DNA from: Afipia sp. Root123D2
GTDB taxonomy: Bacteria; Pseudomonadota; Alphaproteobacteria; Rhizobiales; Xanthobacteraceae
Direction: 5' to 3'
Length of the DNA stretch: 64,000 nucleotides
Assembly (NCBI RefSeq): GCF_001425835.1
Contig: NZ_LMDP01000002.1
Location: forward strand, 124,001-188,000
In this document: positions 25,780 through 34,632 of the stretch, in pieces
Numbering within the stretch: position 1 is the stretch's first letter
Layout: the number at the start of each line of letters is the position of its first letter
Position numbers and translations under genes: made by a program
The notes under the pieces: model-generated
Told to the model about the DNA's origin: nothing
What the model saw: only the letters and a program-made list of their open reading frames with translations
The model's database searches: none

Positions 25780-26531
25780 CCCAACGGAAGCGGACGAACG
25801 GCCGGACCATGAAGCTGATGCAGGAAAGCCACGTCCCGAAATACGCCCAGATTGCCGACATTTTCCGGCAGCGGATCGCCCGTGGCCTCTGGCCACAAGG
25901 CCTCCGTCTTCCGGCAAACGAAGAATTGGCTGAGGAATTCGAGGTCTCACGCGTCACTGTGCGCCAGGCTGTCGAGTTGCTGGCGCGCGAAGGCCTTGTC
26001 GAAGCGCAGCAAGGTCGCGGCACGTTCGTCACCGGCAAGGCCAGCGACAATCACTGGCTCAAGGTCGAAACCACGCTGTCCGATCTCGCGGAGGTTTATC
26101 GCGAGACCTCGCCGGAAATCCTCAATATCAGTGAGGGACGCGCGCGCGCGCCGCTCAAGCCCGATGACGGCATTCCCGCGGAGCGCTACGTGTTCATGCG
26201 CCGCGTGCATTCGCGCAGAGGCGAACCCTATTGCGTGATCTCGATCTATCTCGACGAAACCGTGTTCCGCAAACACCCCAAGCGGTTTCGCACCCAAACG
26301 GTGATTCCGATCCTGACTGAAATGCGCGATCCGCCCGTGGCCTCCGCACATCAGACCCTGACCATTGGGGTTGCCGATCTTGAAGTCGCACGGCTTCTCA
26401 AAGTTCCGCTGAACTCGCCGGTCGCGGACGTGCGTAGAATCTTTCTCGCGCCCGACAAGCGGGTGATCTATCTTGGCGAAGTAACGTATCGCGGCGATTT
26501 CGTACGGATCGAGATGGATCTTCGACCGTGA
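25776..26531 (+). CDS. GntR-family regulator (UTRA domain)
   Basis: 251 residues; start overlaps the GMC stop by ATGA. Winged helix at about 20-90 (GLRLPANEELAEEFEVSRVT, then VRQAVELLAREGLVEAQQGR), followed by a UTRA domain with the VFMRRVHSRRGEPYCVISIY strand and a C-terminal VIYLGEVTYRGDFVRIEMDL. It is the last gene of the plus operon and probably binds the palindrome at 22976-22997, regulating both the catabolic and transporter operons. An internal ATG at 25809 is a possible shorter start. Confidence 0.9.
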   Translation: MTQRKRTNGRTMKLMQESHVPKYAQIADIFRQRIARGLWPQGLRLPANEELAEEFEVSRVTVRQAVELLAREGLVEAQQGRGTFVTGKASDNHWLKVETTLSDLAEVYRETSPEILNISEGRARAPLKPDDGIPAERYVFMRRVHSRRGEPYCVISIYLDETVFRKHPKRFRTQTVIPILTEMRDPPVASAHQTLTIGVADLEVARLLKVPLNSPVADVRRIFLAPDKRVIYLGEVTYRGDFVRIEMDLRP

Positions 26532-26538
26532 TCTGCAC

Positions 26539-28326
26539 CTAGCGGAAAAACATTTCCTGATTCCGCCGCTCCAGTTCCTCGCTATAGGTGCGAAGCACAA
26601 AGGATTCGCTGATGGTGCCGACTGCGATACGCCGGTCGCTGCGATCGACCACCACGAGCACATCGGTTTCGGTCTTTTCAAAAGCGGTTGTAACCTCGCG
26701 GATATTCATGTGCGGTAACAGGAATTCATCGTGCTGGCGCGCGAGCGATTCCAGCTTTTGATCTGGCGGATCGGAGACCGCATGCAGGTCGGCAGCCATC
26801 ACGAGGCCGGCGTAACGGCCCTCCTGATCGCGCAGCACGATCTGCTTGGTGGTCAACGGAAAGGCCGCCTGCGCTTCGGCGACTGGCATGAAAGCAGGCG
26901 CGGCCTCGAAATCGGTGCGCATTAGCGTGTTCGCACGTAGTTGCCTGGTCCAGCCGACATCCTGCGGGCCGCGGATCACCTCGCCGCGCAGATGGAAGCG
27001 CCAAGTCGCGAAGCTGTAACCGAACAGCTCGCGCACCATGAGCGCGGTCACCGATGACGCAATGATCGCACCAACCGTCACCGAGAAATCGCCCGTGATC
27101 TCCAGCGCGAGACATACCATGGCGAACGGCGCGCCGATCACGCCTGAACTCAACGCCGCAAGCGCCGCAATCGCGGCAGTGCCCGGCTGCAACGCCGCAT
27201 TGGGAATGACCATGGCAGCGACAACGCTGTAGAGCTCGCCGATCAGCGCGCCCAATAACAAGGACGCGAAAAACAGTCCGCCACGAAAGCCGGATCCCAG
27301 CGAAATCGCCGAGGCTAAAACCTTGAGGAAAATCGCGGTCGACAGCAGTATCCAGCTCGGATTGCTCACCAGAAGGATCTGCATCGCGCCGTGGCCAGCG
27401 CCGAGGACAACCGGCGTCAGCAACGCCATGGCGCCGAGAATGGCTCCGCCGAGGATCGGCCGGAACGCCGTCGGAATGAACTTCAACGCCTGAAACGCCC
27501 GCTCGGCATAGGCGACCGCGAGCATCAGCACGATGCTGCCCAGCGCGCAAATCACGCCGATCAACACAGACTGGCCGATCATTTCCACCGACACCGGCGT
27601 CGGAAAGCCCGGCACCATCAGAAATGCCTGATGGGTCAGGCTACGGGCGACCATCCAGCCGCAGACGGCGCTGGCAATGACCGAAACCAGACTCGCGGAT
27701 GTATAGGCGCCAAGAATTACCTCGAATGCATAGAACGCGCCGGCCAGCGGCGCCGAAAACGCTGCGCTGATTGCCGCCGCCGCACCGCAGGCGACCAGCA
27801 GACGCATGTCGCTGCGGCGCGCGGCAAGGGTGCGGCCGAACCACGAGGAAATCGCCGAACAGATCTGCGTGTATCCCGCCTCAAGACCCACAGAGCCGCC
27901 AAACCCGTTCGAGACAAGAGTCTGGATCGAGACAAAAATACTGCCACGCATCGACAGCCGCCCGCCGAGCAGCGCGTTCGCCTCGATGGCGTCGGCTAGC
28001 TGGCCTTTCAGGCGGTTGTTGAACACAAGCGCAAGAATGGCCAGCACAACACCGCCCGCAATCGGCACGAAGATCAATCGCTGCCACGAGATGACCGGCG
28101 TGGAGCTGAGATGGCCGTCCACCGGAATATCGAACAACAAGACATGCGCGAGCTGGCTCAGCTGGCCGATGGCCGCGACCAGCACGCCGCTGATCACCCC
28201 AATCAACATTCCGGTGATGACCAGCCCGGTCTCACGATTGCGGACGAACGCCCGCAGCGAAGCCGGCAACAAGAATGTTCCTGTGGCCTCGCCCTCCTTG
28301 CTCTCACGCGGCGCCACAAGAGTCAT
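26539..28326 (-). CDS. clcA: ClC-family chloride channel/antiporter with C-terminal CBS pair
   Basis: 595 residues. The membrane part covers about 30-440 with the inverted-repeat ClC fold: GGSVGLEAGYTQICSAI carries the position of the gating Glu (usually GREGP, here GLEAG), and GSGFRGGLFFASLLLGALIG is the second filter. The expected GSGIP/GHGVP segment reads KGQLADAIEAN instead, so ion selectivity is uncertain. The C-terminal 460-595 region is a CBS-like domain pair. The start overlaps the FGE stop by ATGA (28323-28326), so it is translated with the sulfatase genes. It may balance charge or export an anion such as sulfate (inference). Confidence 0.85.
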   Translation of the reverse strand: MTLVAPRESKEGEATGTFLLPASLRAFVRNRETGLVITGMLIGVISGVLVAAIGQLSQLAHVLLFDIPVDGHLSSTPVISWQRLIFVPIAGGVVLAILALVFNNRLKGQLADAIEANALLGGRLSMRGSIFVSIQTLVSNGFGGSVGLEAGYTQICSAISSWFGRTLAARRSDMRLLVACGAAAAISAAFSAPLAGAFYAFEVILGAYTSASLVSVIASAVCGWMVARSLTHQAFLMVPGFPTPVSVEMIGQSVLIGVICALGSIVLMLAVAYAERAFQALKFIPTAFRPILGGAILGAMALLTPVVLGAGHGAMQILLVSNPSWILLSTAIFLKVLASAISLGSGFRGGLFFASLLLGALIGELYSVVAAMVIPNAALQPGTAAIAALAALSSGVIGAPFAMVCLALEITGDFSVTVGAIIASSVTALMVRELFGYSFATWRFHLRGEVIRGPQDVGWTRQLRANTLMRTDFEAAPAFMPVAEAQAAFPLTTKQIVLRDQEGRYAGLVMAADLHAVSDPPDQKLESLARQHDEFLLPHMNIREVTTAFEKTETDVLVVVDRSDRRIAVGTISESFVLRTYSEELERRNQEMFFR

Positions 28327-29291
28327 CGGAACCTCATCGCGGGCTCGCGGCGAACGACACGAAAGCCGATATTGCTTGCCGTGCTGTCCGGTGTGTTACT
28401 GCTGCGCGCAGCGACGCGATAGCGGTTGCAATAGGACTCATGACAGAGGAACGAACCACCGCGCAGCGAACGGGCATCGCTGCCATCGCGGCATAGCGGA
28501 TTATCGACCGGAGTGTTGCGATGGTAGTCGGGCGAGAACACATCCTCGCACCATTCCCATACATTTCCGGACATATTGTGGAGACCATGGCCATTTGCCG
28601 GAAACGCGTTCACCGGCGCTGTGCCGGGATAGCCGTCATCTGCCGTATTGTGGCGCGGAAAATCGCCCTGCCAGATGTTGCAGCGATGCTCGCCGCCCGG
28701 CTGTAGCTCATCGCCCCATGGATAGAGCGAACCGTCCAGTCCGCCGCGCGCCGCGTATTCCCATTCGGCTTCGGAGGGAAGATCGACCCCAGCCCATACG
28801 CAATATGCCTTGGCATCGTGCCAAGAGACATGAACCACCGGATGATCGAGCCTGTCGAGGACCGTGCTTCCCGGCCCTTCCGGCTGAGCCCAATAAGCGC
28901 GCGGTACCGGCAGCCACCATGGCGTATCCGCTGGCACCCGCGTCACTTGCCTGCGAGTTTCCTCGTCGGCAAGACCCGCAAACACGAACGACCAGTTCAG
29001 GCGCTCCGCATCGGTCGTATAGCCGGTTTCGCGCACAAAATCGCCGAACTGCGCGTTCGTCACTGCATAAGCGGACATTGCAAAGCCATCGACCCGGACT
29101 TGCCGTGCCGGCCCCTCGCCGTCGAGCGGATAGGCACCGCCGGCGTTCGTGCCCATGGTGAACGCGCCTCCATCAAGAGCACGCCAGCGAAAGTGTACAG
29201 GCGCGCGGGCCGGCACGATCGCGGGACGGCTGACGGAGCGATCGCCCTCCCCGCCTTTGGCCCCGCAACATGTCAGTCGCACGCTCATCAT
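28323..29291 (-). CDS. Formylglycine-generating enzyme (aerobic sulfatase activator)
   Basis: 322 residues. Oxidises the sulfatase active-site Cys to formylglycine using O2 and copper. The FGE fold is complete: FTMGTNAGGAYPLDGEGP, VTNAQFGDFVRETGY, the AEWEYAARGGLDGSLYPWGD stretch and HNMSGNVWEWCEDVF. The catalytic cysteines are about 283 and 288 in GGSFLCHESYCNRYR, the same Cys-x4-Cys pair as human SUMF1, followed by RSSNTPDSTASNIGFR. No signal peptide, so it acts in the cytoplasm before folding of the sulfatase encoded just upstream. Confidence 0.95.
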   Translation of the reverse strand: MMSVRLTCCGAKGGEGDRSVSRPAIVPARAPVHFRWRALDGGAFTMGTNAGGAYPLDGEGPARQVRVDGFAMSAYAVTNAQFGDFVRETGYTTDAERLNWSFVFAGLADEETRRQVTRVPADTPWWLPVPRAYWAQPEGPGSTVLDRLDHPVVHVSWHDAKAYCVWAGVDLPSEAEWEYAARGGLDGSLYPWGDELQPGGEHRCNIWQGDFPRHNTADDGYPGTAPVNAFPANGHGLHNMSGNVWEWCEDVFSPDYHRNTPVDNPLCRDGSDARSLRGGSFLCHESYCNRYRVAARSSNTPDSTASNIGFRVVRREPAMRFR

Positions 29292-29361
29292 CGGTCGCCT
29301 TGAAGCACCATCCTTGTATGAACACCTCGGGATGGAGACTGCCGGACTTTCGGCGCTCTAC

Positions 29362-31008
29362 TCAGGACACCTTTTCCTCGTCCTCTTCCCAGAACGCGGT
29401 TTCTCCCTGCGCCTTCATCAACTCGAGAATCTTCTCGCGCGGAATCACGCCGCAGCGCTTCGCCCATGCATCGTATTGCTGACGCATATCCTTCACCCGA
29501 TCCGGATGCTGAGCCGCAAGGTCATGCATCTCGGTGCGGTCGATCTCCATGTCATAGAGTTCCCACGGGCCGGGATACTTCCGCACCAGCTTCCATTTTC
29601 CGATACGCACGGCGGCATTGCCTTCATGTTCCCAGAACAGCGGCCCGCGCGGCGGATAGGCTGCCGAAAACGACGGAACCAGGCTCTCGCCCTCGCACGG
29701 CAGGATCTCGTTGCCGTCGTGAACTTTCGGATATGACGCACCTGAGACATCGAGCACCGTCGCCATGATGTCGGTCAACTGACCGGGATTGTGCCGCAGC
29801 TCTCCTCTGGCCTCGATGCCGCTCGGCCAGTGCACGATCAGCGGCGTCGCGATGCCGCCTTCATGGATCCAGTGCTTGTAAAGACGGAACGGCGTATTCG
29901 AGAGATTGGCCCACGCGGTGCCGTAGCTCTGATAGGTATCTTCCGCGCCGGGCATGAGACTGGGATCGTTGCCGAAGCGAACTGGTTTACCGTCACGCGT
30001 GGTCTCGCGCGCAATCATAAGATTGTCGACAAGCTCCTTCGCCGTGACGGTGTCGGGGATGTCCTCCGCGCAGGCGCCATTGTCCGAGAGGAAAACCAGC
30101 AACGTGTTGTCGATCTGGCCGGTGTCCTCGAGAGCCTTGACGATACGGCCAATGCCCTGATCCATCCGGTCGATCTGTGCGGCATAGACTTCCATGCAAC
30201 GCAGCAGCCATTCGCGGTGCTCAGCTTCGGTCCACGGCGGCTGGGTCGAATCGCGATCGGTCAGTTTCCAGTTGGGATGGATCAGGCCGTCCCTGATCAT
30301 CCGCACCAGACGGCTTTCGCGCAGCTTGTCCCAGCCAGCATCGAACCGGCCTTTGTACTTGGCGATGTCCTCCGGGTGCGCGTGCAGCGGCCAGTGCGGC
30401 GCGGTGTAGGCGACATACTGAAAGAACGGCGTATCCGGATGCTTGCTGGTGTGATCCCTGATGTAATCAACGGCCTGATTGCTGATGGCGTCAGTATAGA
30501 AGAACGATGGGTCCTTCTCAGCCTCATGGTCGATATTGTCGTTCCCGCGCGTCAGGGTGTTTGGATAGTAGAACGAGCCTGCCCCGATGATAGTGCCGAA
30601 GAATTCGTCGAAGCCGCGCTGCAACGGCCATGCGTCGGTCGGCTCCGTCAGATTGCTGGCGATGTGCCACTTGCCGCTGAGATAGGTCCGGTATTTCGCC
30701 TGCTTCAGCACTTCCGCAAGCGTGACACATTTCTTGTTGAGGTTCCCGGCATAACCTTCAGGACCCGTGTTGTATGTCAGAATACCGATCCCGGTCTGGT
30801 GCGGATGCAGGCCGGTCAGCAGCGATGCGCGCGATGGGCTGCAACGGGCGGTGTTGTAGAACTGCGAATAACGCAGGCCGTTCGCCGCCAACCGATCCAG
30901 ATTCGGCGTTTCGATCTCGCCGCCATAGCAGCCGATATCGGAAAATCCCATGTCGTCATTCAGGATGATCACGATGTTCGGGCGGCGGGAGGACGTTTTG
31001 TTGTTCAT
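29362..31008 (-). CDS. Arylsulfatase-type sulfatase
   Basis: 548 residues from ATG 31008 (MNNKTSSRRP); an in-frame start about 30 bases upstream is possible. Metal site NDDMGFSDIGCYGGE near 17-31; the formylglycine site is Cys56 in ARCSPSRASLLTG, matching C-x-P-x-R, with LTG following. Other marks: SGKWHIASNL and FDEFFGTIIGAGSFYYP as in AtsA-type arylsulfatases. No signal peptide is visible, so it probably hydrolyses an imported sulfate ester in the cytoplasm. The FGE that activates it is the next gene downstream, 70 bp away. Substrate could be an aryl or alkyl sulfate ester. Confidence 0.93.
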   Translation of the reverse strand: MNNKTSSRRPNIVIILNDDMGFSDIGCYGGEIETPNLDRLAANGLRYSQFYNTARCSPSRASLLTGLHPHQTGIGILTYNTGPEGYAGNLNKKCVTLAEVLKQAKYRTYLSGKWHIASNLTEPTDAWPLQRGFDEFFGTIIGAGSFYYPNTLTRGNDNIDHEAEKDPSFFYTDAISNQAVDYIRDHTSKHPDTPFFQYVAYTAPHWPLHAHPEDIAKYKGRFDAGWDKLRESRLVRMIRDGLIHPNWKLTDRDSTQPPWTEAEHREWLLRCMEVYAAQIDRMDQGIGRIVKALEDTGQIDNTLLVFLSDNGACAEDIPDTVTAKELVDNLMIARETTRDGKPVRFGNDPSLMPGAEDTYQSYGTAWANLSNTPFRLYKHWIHEGGIATPLIVHWPSGIEARGELRHNPGQLTDIMATVLDVSGASYPKVHDGNEILPCEGESLVPSFSAAYPPRGPLFWEHEGNAAVRIGKWKLVRKYPGPWELYDMEIDRTEMHDLAAQHPDRVKDMRQQYDAWAKRCGVIPREKILELMKAQGETAFWEEDEEKVS

Positions 31009-31049
31009 TAGATCGATCCTTGAGGAGACGAAAGGCATCAAAATGGCGG

Positions 31050-31820
31050 TCAGGTCCGCCGTCGCGTCAAATTGATGCTGAGGCGGAAGTATTCCGGGAG
31101 ATAGACGGCGCGAAGGAACTCGAGTGGCCGATCGTCGGAAGACATCGTCAATCGTTCGATCGACAGCAACGGGCTTCCCGGTTTCACGCCGAGCAGCTTC
31201 GCACTGTCATTGTCAGCGAGCGTTGCCCCGATCGTCTGATTGGCTTCCTTGATCGCAAACCCGAGATCGTTTTCCATCACCCGATACATGATGATCGAAA
31301 TCAGGTCGCGTGATTCGAGTTCGAGGCCGATGTCGGGCGGATAGAATGCATGCTCGATCGCGATTGGCGTGTCATCAGCCAGACGCAGGCGCCGCAACTC
31401 CCAGACCGCACGCTCGCGCACCTTGTCGCGCACATCGTCATCGTGTGCATTAGTCATGCCCTTGCGCAGGATGCGAGCCCCCGCGACGTAACCGGCATCC
31501 CGGATGGTTTCCGAAAAACCCATCAACTGGCCGACCCAGTTCTCCGGGCGATTGGAGCGCAGATAGGTGCCCTTCCCGCGCTCGCGATCGAACATCCCTT
31601 CCTCGACCAGCGGGCGGATCGCGCTACGGATGGTGATCCGGCTGACACCGAAGAATTTCGTCAGTTCCGCTTCTGTCATCAGCCGGCCGTCGCCGTCGAT
31701 CAGTTCGCCTACTTCGACCTTGCGGCGAATTTCGTCGCGCACGCGGATATGCAGAGGGGTCCCGGGGGCCTCCTCGATCTTGCGGACTCTCGCCGCAGTG
31801 CGTGCCTTGAGCGTGGTCAT
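31050..31820 (-). CDS. GntR-family regulator (UTRA domain)
   Basis: 256 residues from ATG 31820, four bases after the ABC ATPase. Winged helix at about 20-90 (MTEAELTKFFGVSRITIRSA, then IRPLVEEGMFDRERGKG); UTRA domain with AVWELRRLRLADDTPIAIEH and a C-terminal LLSIERLTMSSDDRPLEFLR. It is inside the operon it presumably controls, between importer and sulfatase genes. The palindrome TTGTTATAACAA upstream of the first gene (36082) is its likely target. Confidence 0.9.
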   Translation of the reverse strand: MTTLKARTAARVRKIEEAPGTPLHIRVRDEIRRKVEVGELIDGDGRLMTEAELTKFFGVSRITIRSAIRPLVEEGMFDRERGKGTYLRSNRPENWVGQLMGFSETIRDAGYVAGARILRKGMTNAHDDDVRDKVRERAVWELRRLRLADDTPIAIEHAFYPPDIGLELESRDLISIIMYRVMENDLGFAIKEANQTIGATLADNDSAKLLGVKPGSPLLSIERLTMSSDDRPLEFLRAVYLPEYFRLSINLTRRRT

Positions 31821-31824
31821 CAGT

Positions 31825-32877
31825 TCACAACCGTTTACGAGTGACGGCGTCGAACAGATGAATGTCCTCAGCGCGTGCAGAAATAAAGACCTCATCGCCT
31901 TCGCTGGGAATTCCCTCGTCACCAACGCGGGCGCGCATCCGCTGCCCATGGACGTCAAGATCGAGAACAGCGGCGTCACCGAGGTGCTCGACGAGTTCGA
32001 CCTTGGCCGCCACACCCGTTGGCGAGAGGCGGACCGCGCTCGGCCGGATACCGACGATCACATCGCGCTCCCCCTGTTCGGAATGCGACGTCTGGAAATC
32101 GCTATCGCCGATTCGCACCATGCCGTTTACATAACGGGCGGGCACCAGATTCATCGGCGGGCTTCCGATGAAGGCGGCGACATCAACCGAATTTGGCTTG
32201 GCGAACACATCGATCGGACGCCCGATCTGCTGAATTTCGCCTTCCATGAAAACCGCCATACGATCCGCCAGCGTCATCGCCTCTTCCTGATCGTGCGTGA
32301 CGTAGACCGCGGTAACGCCGAGCGAGCGCTGCAGCTTCTTCAACTCGACGCGCGTCTCCAGCCGCAACTTGGCGTCAAGATTGGATAGCGGTTCGTCGAG
32401 CAGGAACAATCGTGCGTTTCGGACAATCGCACGTGCCAAAGCGCAGCGCTGCTGCTGCCCGCCGGATAGCTGTCCGGGCTTGCGATCCAGAAGATGGTCG
32501 ATCTTGACCTTGCGCGCTGCATCCTGCACCGCCAAGCCAATGTCGGCCTTCTTCATGCCCGCCATTTCCAGCGGAAACGCGATGTTCTCGCCGACCGTCA
32601 TATGCGGATAAAGCGCGTAACTCTGGAACACCATGGCGATGTCACGGTCACGCGCATCGCGCGAGGTGACATCCTCACCGTCGATCATGACGCGGCCCGA
32701 GGTCGGTGCATCGAGGCCGGCCAGAATGCGCAGCGTCGTGCTCTTGCCCGAACCCGACGGCCCGAGCAATGCGAAGAATTCGCCGGGCTCGATCCGGACG
32801 TCGATGCCCTTCAAGGCATGAAAATTGCCGTGCGTCTTGACCACGCTGGCGAGATGAACCTGACCGCGCATGGTCAT
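31825..32877 (-). CDS. ABC transporter ATPase, sugar/glycerol-phosphate type (UgpC/MalK-like)
   Basis: 350 residues from ATG 32877, which overlaps the permease stop by ATGA (32874-32877). Walker A GPSGSGKST, signature LSGGQQQRCALARAIV, Walker B LFLLDEPLSNLDAKL, switch His in VTHDQEEAMTLADR. The C-terminal TOBE/regulatory region from about 240 (ISARAEDIHLFD) is of the MalK/UgpC length. Energises import by the two permeases upstream. Confidence 0.93.
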   Translation of the reverse strand: MTMRGQVHLASVVKTHGNFHALKGIDVRIEPGEFFALLGPSGSGKSTTLRILAGLDAPTSGRVMIDGEDVTSRDARDRDIAMVFQSYALYPHMTVGENIAFPLEMAGMKKADIGLAVQDAARKVKIDHLLDRKPGQLSGGQQQRCALARAIVRNARLFLLDEPLSNLDAKLRLETRVELKKLQRSLGVTAVYVTHDQEEAMTLADRMAVFMEGEIQQIGRPIDVFAKPNSVDVAAFIGSPPMNLVPARYVNGMVRIGDSDFQTSHSEQGERDVIVGIRPSAVRLSPTGVAAKVELVEHLGDAAVLDLDVHGQRMRARVGDEGIPSEGDEVFISARAEDIHLFDAVTRKRL

Positions 32878-33713
32878 CGGCGCCCTCCTCCCTTGACGGC
32901 ACCGACCGTCAATCCCTTCACGATGTGCTTTTGCCCGACGATACCAAGCACGATCACCGGCAGCATCGCCAGCACGGAAACCGCAGCGAGCTTGGCCCAC
33001 AGCGTCTGCTCAACGGACACGAAATTGAACATGGCGATCGTCACCGGCCGCACGGTGTTTCCGCTGAGCACGACCGCGAACAAAAACTCGTTCCAGGCAT
33101 TGAGAAACACGAAGACGATGGTGACGGCGATGCCGCCGCGCACCTGCGGAATGATGATCCGCCACAACGTCCGCATCCGGCTCGCGCCATCGAGATAGGC
33201 CGCCTCTTCCATCTCGTAGGGAATATCCTCGAAATAAGACACCAGCAGCCAGATCGCGAACGGCAGCGAGAACGACAGATAGATCAGGATGATGCCCTGA
33301 TAAGTGTCGATCCAGCCGATGTTCCGCAGGATCAGAAAATACGGAATGATAATGCCGACCGGCGGCAGCATCTGCGTCGCCAGCACGTAGAACCCGGCGA
33401 ATTTCTTGCCGCGGAAACGCAGGCGCGCCAGTGCGTAGGCGGCAGGTACCGCCATCGCCATCGTGATGACAGTCGTTCCAATCGAGATGATGAAACTGCT
33501 GACGAGATTCGGCATGATCGATTCCGCGCCGAACAGCACGTCGCGATAAGCATTGAGCGTCGGCTGGAAGAAGAGCTTCGGCGGATAGGCCAGCACGTCG
33601 CGCTCTGTCTTGAGCGAATTCAGAAAACTCCAGAGAATGGGAAACACCCACGCGAGGAGAAGTGTGGCCGAGATCAGCAGCACGGCGATCAGGCGAATTC
33701 TTTTTCCGATCAT
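32874..33713 (-). CDS. ABC transporter permease (MalG/UgpE type)
   Basis: 279 residues, six helices. The EAA loop EEAAYLDGASRMRTLWRIII is canonical. The N-terminus LIAVLLISATLLLAWVFPIL is the first helix, and a large periplasmic loop follows. The start overlaps the other permease by four bases (33710-33713). Together these permeases form the MalFG-type heterodimer. Confidence 0.92.
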   Translation of the reverse strand: MIGKRIRLIAVLLISATLLLAWVFPILWSFLNSLKTERDVLAYPPKLFFQPTLNAYRDVLFGAESIMPNLVSSFIISIGTTVITMAMAVPAAYALARLRFRGKKFAGFYVLATQMLPPVGIIIPYFLILRNIGWIDTYQGIILIYLSFSLPFAIWLLVSYFEDIPYEMEEAAYLDGASRMRTLWRIIIPQVRGGIAVTIVFVFLNAWNEFLFAVVLSGNTVRPVTIAMFNFVSVEQTLWAKLAAVSVLAMLPVIVLGIVGQKHIVKGLTVGAVKGGGRR

Positions 33714-34621
33714 TTTGCTCTCCGTATCGCAAATAGCACGCCGGAGATGATGATGGTCACGATCAGCAGCGCGACCGCGAGCGCCGAGCCATACCCAAAT
33801 GACAATTCGGTGAATGACTTGCGATAGGCATAGAGATTCAGGATTTCCGTCGCCGTACCGGGGCCGCCGCCGGTCACGGTGAAGATCGCCGCGAAGGCGG
33901 TGAGCGCAACCATGGTGCGCATGATGATGACCATGACAATGGCGGGGCGCAGCAGCGGCAGCGTGATGCGCCGGAACCGCTGCCAGGCATTGGCGCGATC
34001 AATTCGCGCGGCTTCGTAGATGTCATCCGGCAGCGATGCCAGACTGGCAAGCAGCACCATGAAGGCGAATGGCGTCCATTGCCAGGTGTGGATGACGATC
34101 ACCGAAACCAGCGCCAGCGTCGGGTCGCCCAGCCAATTCTGACTGCCGAGGCCGGCATTGATCGACAGAAAATCGACGACGCCGAATTCAGGCGCCAGCA
34201 TGAAGGTACGCCAAACCATACCGACCACGGCCGGTGACAGCACGACCGGCAGGATCGCGACAAACCGAAACAGCGCCTGACCGCGTTTCATGCCGATCAC
34301 CAGCAGTGCCAGCGCCAGCCCAACCGCAACCTGCAGCACCACGGTCGAGATCGTGTAAATCAGGCTGACGGCGAGCGAGTACCAGAAACGCGGATCGGAC
34401 AGCAGCGCGTGATAGTTCTCGAATCCGACGAAGCCGTTGGTGAACGGCATCGCCAGATCGATGCGAAAAGCGCTATTCCAGACGAGATACAACAGAGGGA
34501 ACGTCGTGGTGGCGAGCAACGCGACGAAAGCCGGCGCAAGAAGCGCCGCCGCGAAGCGGCGCTCCCTTGCGGCAAACACCCGGTCGGGCGCCTCGTTGAA
34601 GGTTGCCACCAGATCAGCCAT
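33710..34621 (-). CDS. ABC transporter permease (MalF/UgpA type)
   Basis: 303 residues from ATG 34621 (MADLVATFNEAPDRV), about 11 bases after the binding-protein stop. Six-helix permease with YEAARIDRANAWQRFRRITL as the EAA loop. A longer frame upstream would overlap the binding-protein gene and is not supported. Partner of the second permease for import of an unidentified organic sulfate or carbohydrate. Confidence 0.92.
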   Translation of the reverse strand: MADLVATFNEAPDRVFAARERRFAAALLAPAFVALLATTTFPLLYLVWNSAFRIDLAMPFTNGFVGFENYHALLSDPRFWYSLAVSLIYTISTVVLQVAVGLALALLVIGMKRGQALFRFVAILPVVLSPAVVGMVWRTFMLAPEFGVVDFLSINAGLGSQNWLGDPTLALVSVIVIHTWQWTPFAFMVLLASLASLPDDIYEAARIDRANAWQRFRRITLPLLRPAIVMVIIMRTMVALTAFAAIFTVTGGGPGTATEILNLYAYRKSFTELSFGYGSALAVALLIVTIIISGVLFAIRRAK

Positions 34622-34632
34622 CGGAGAAGCCG

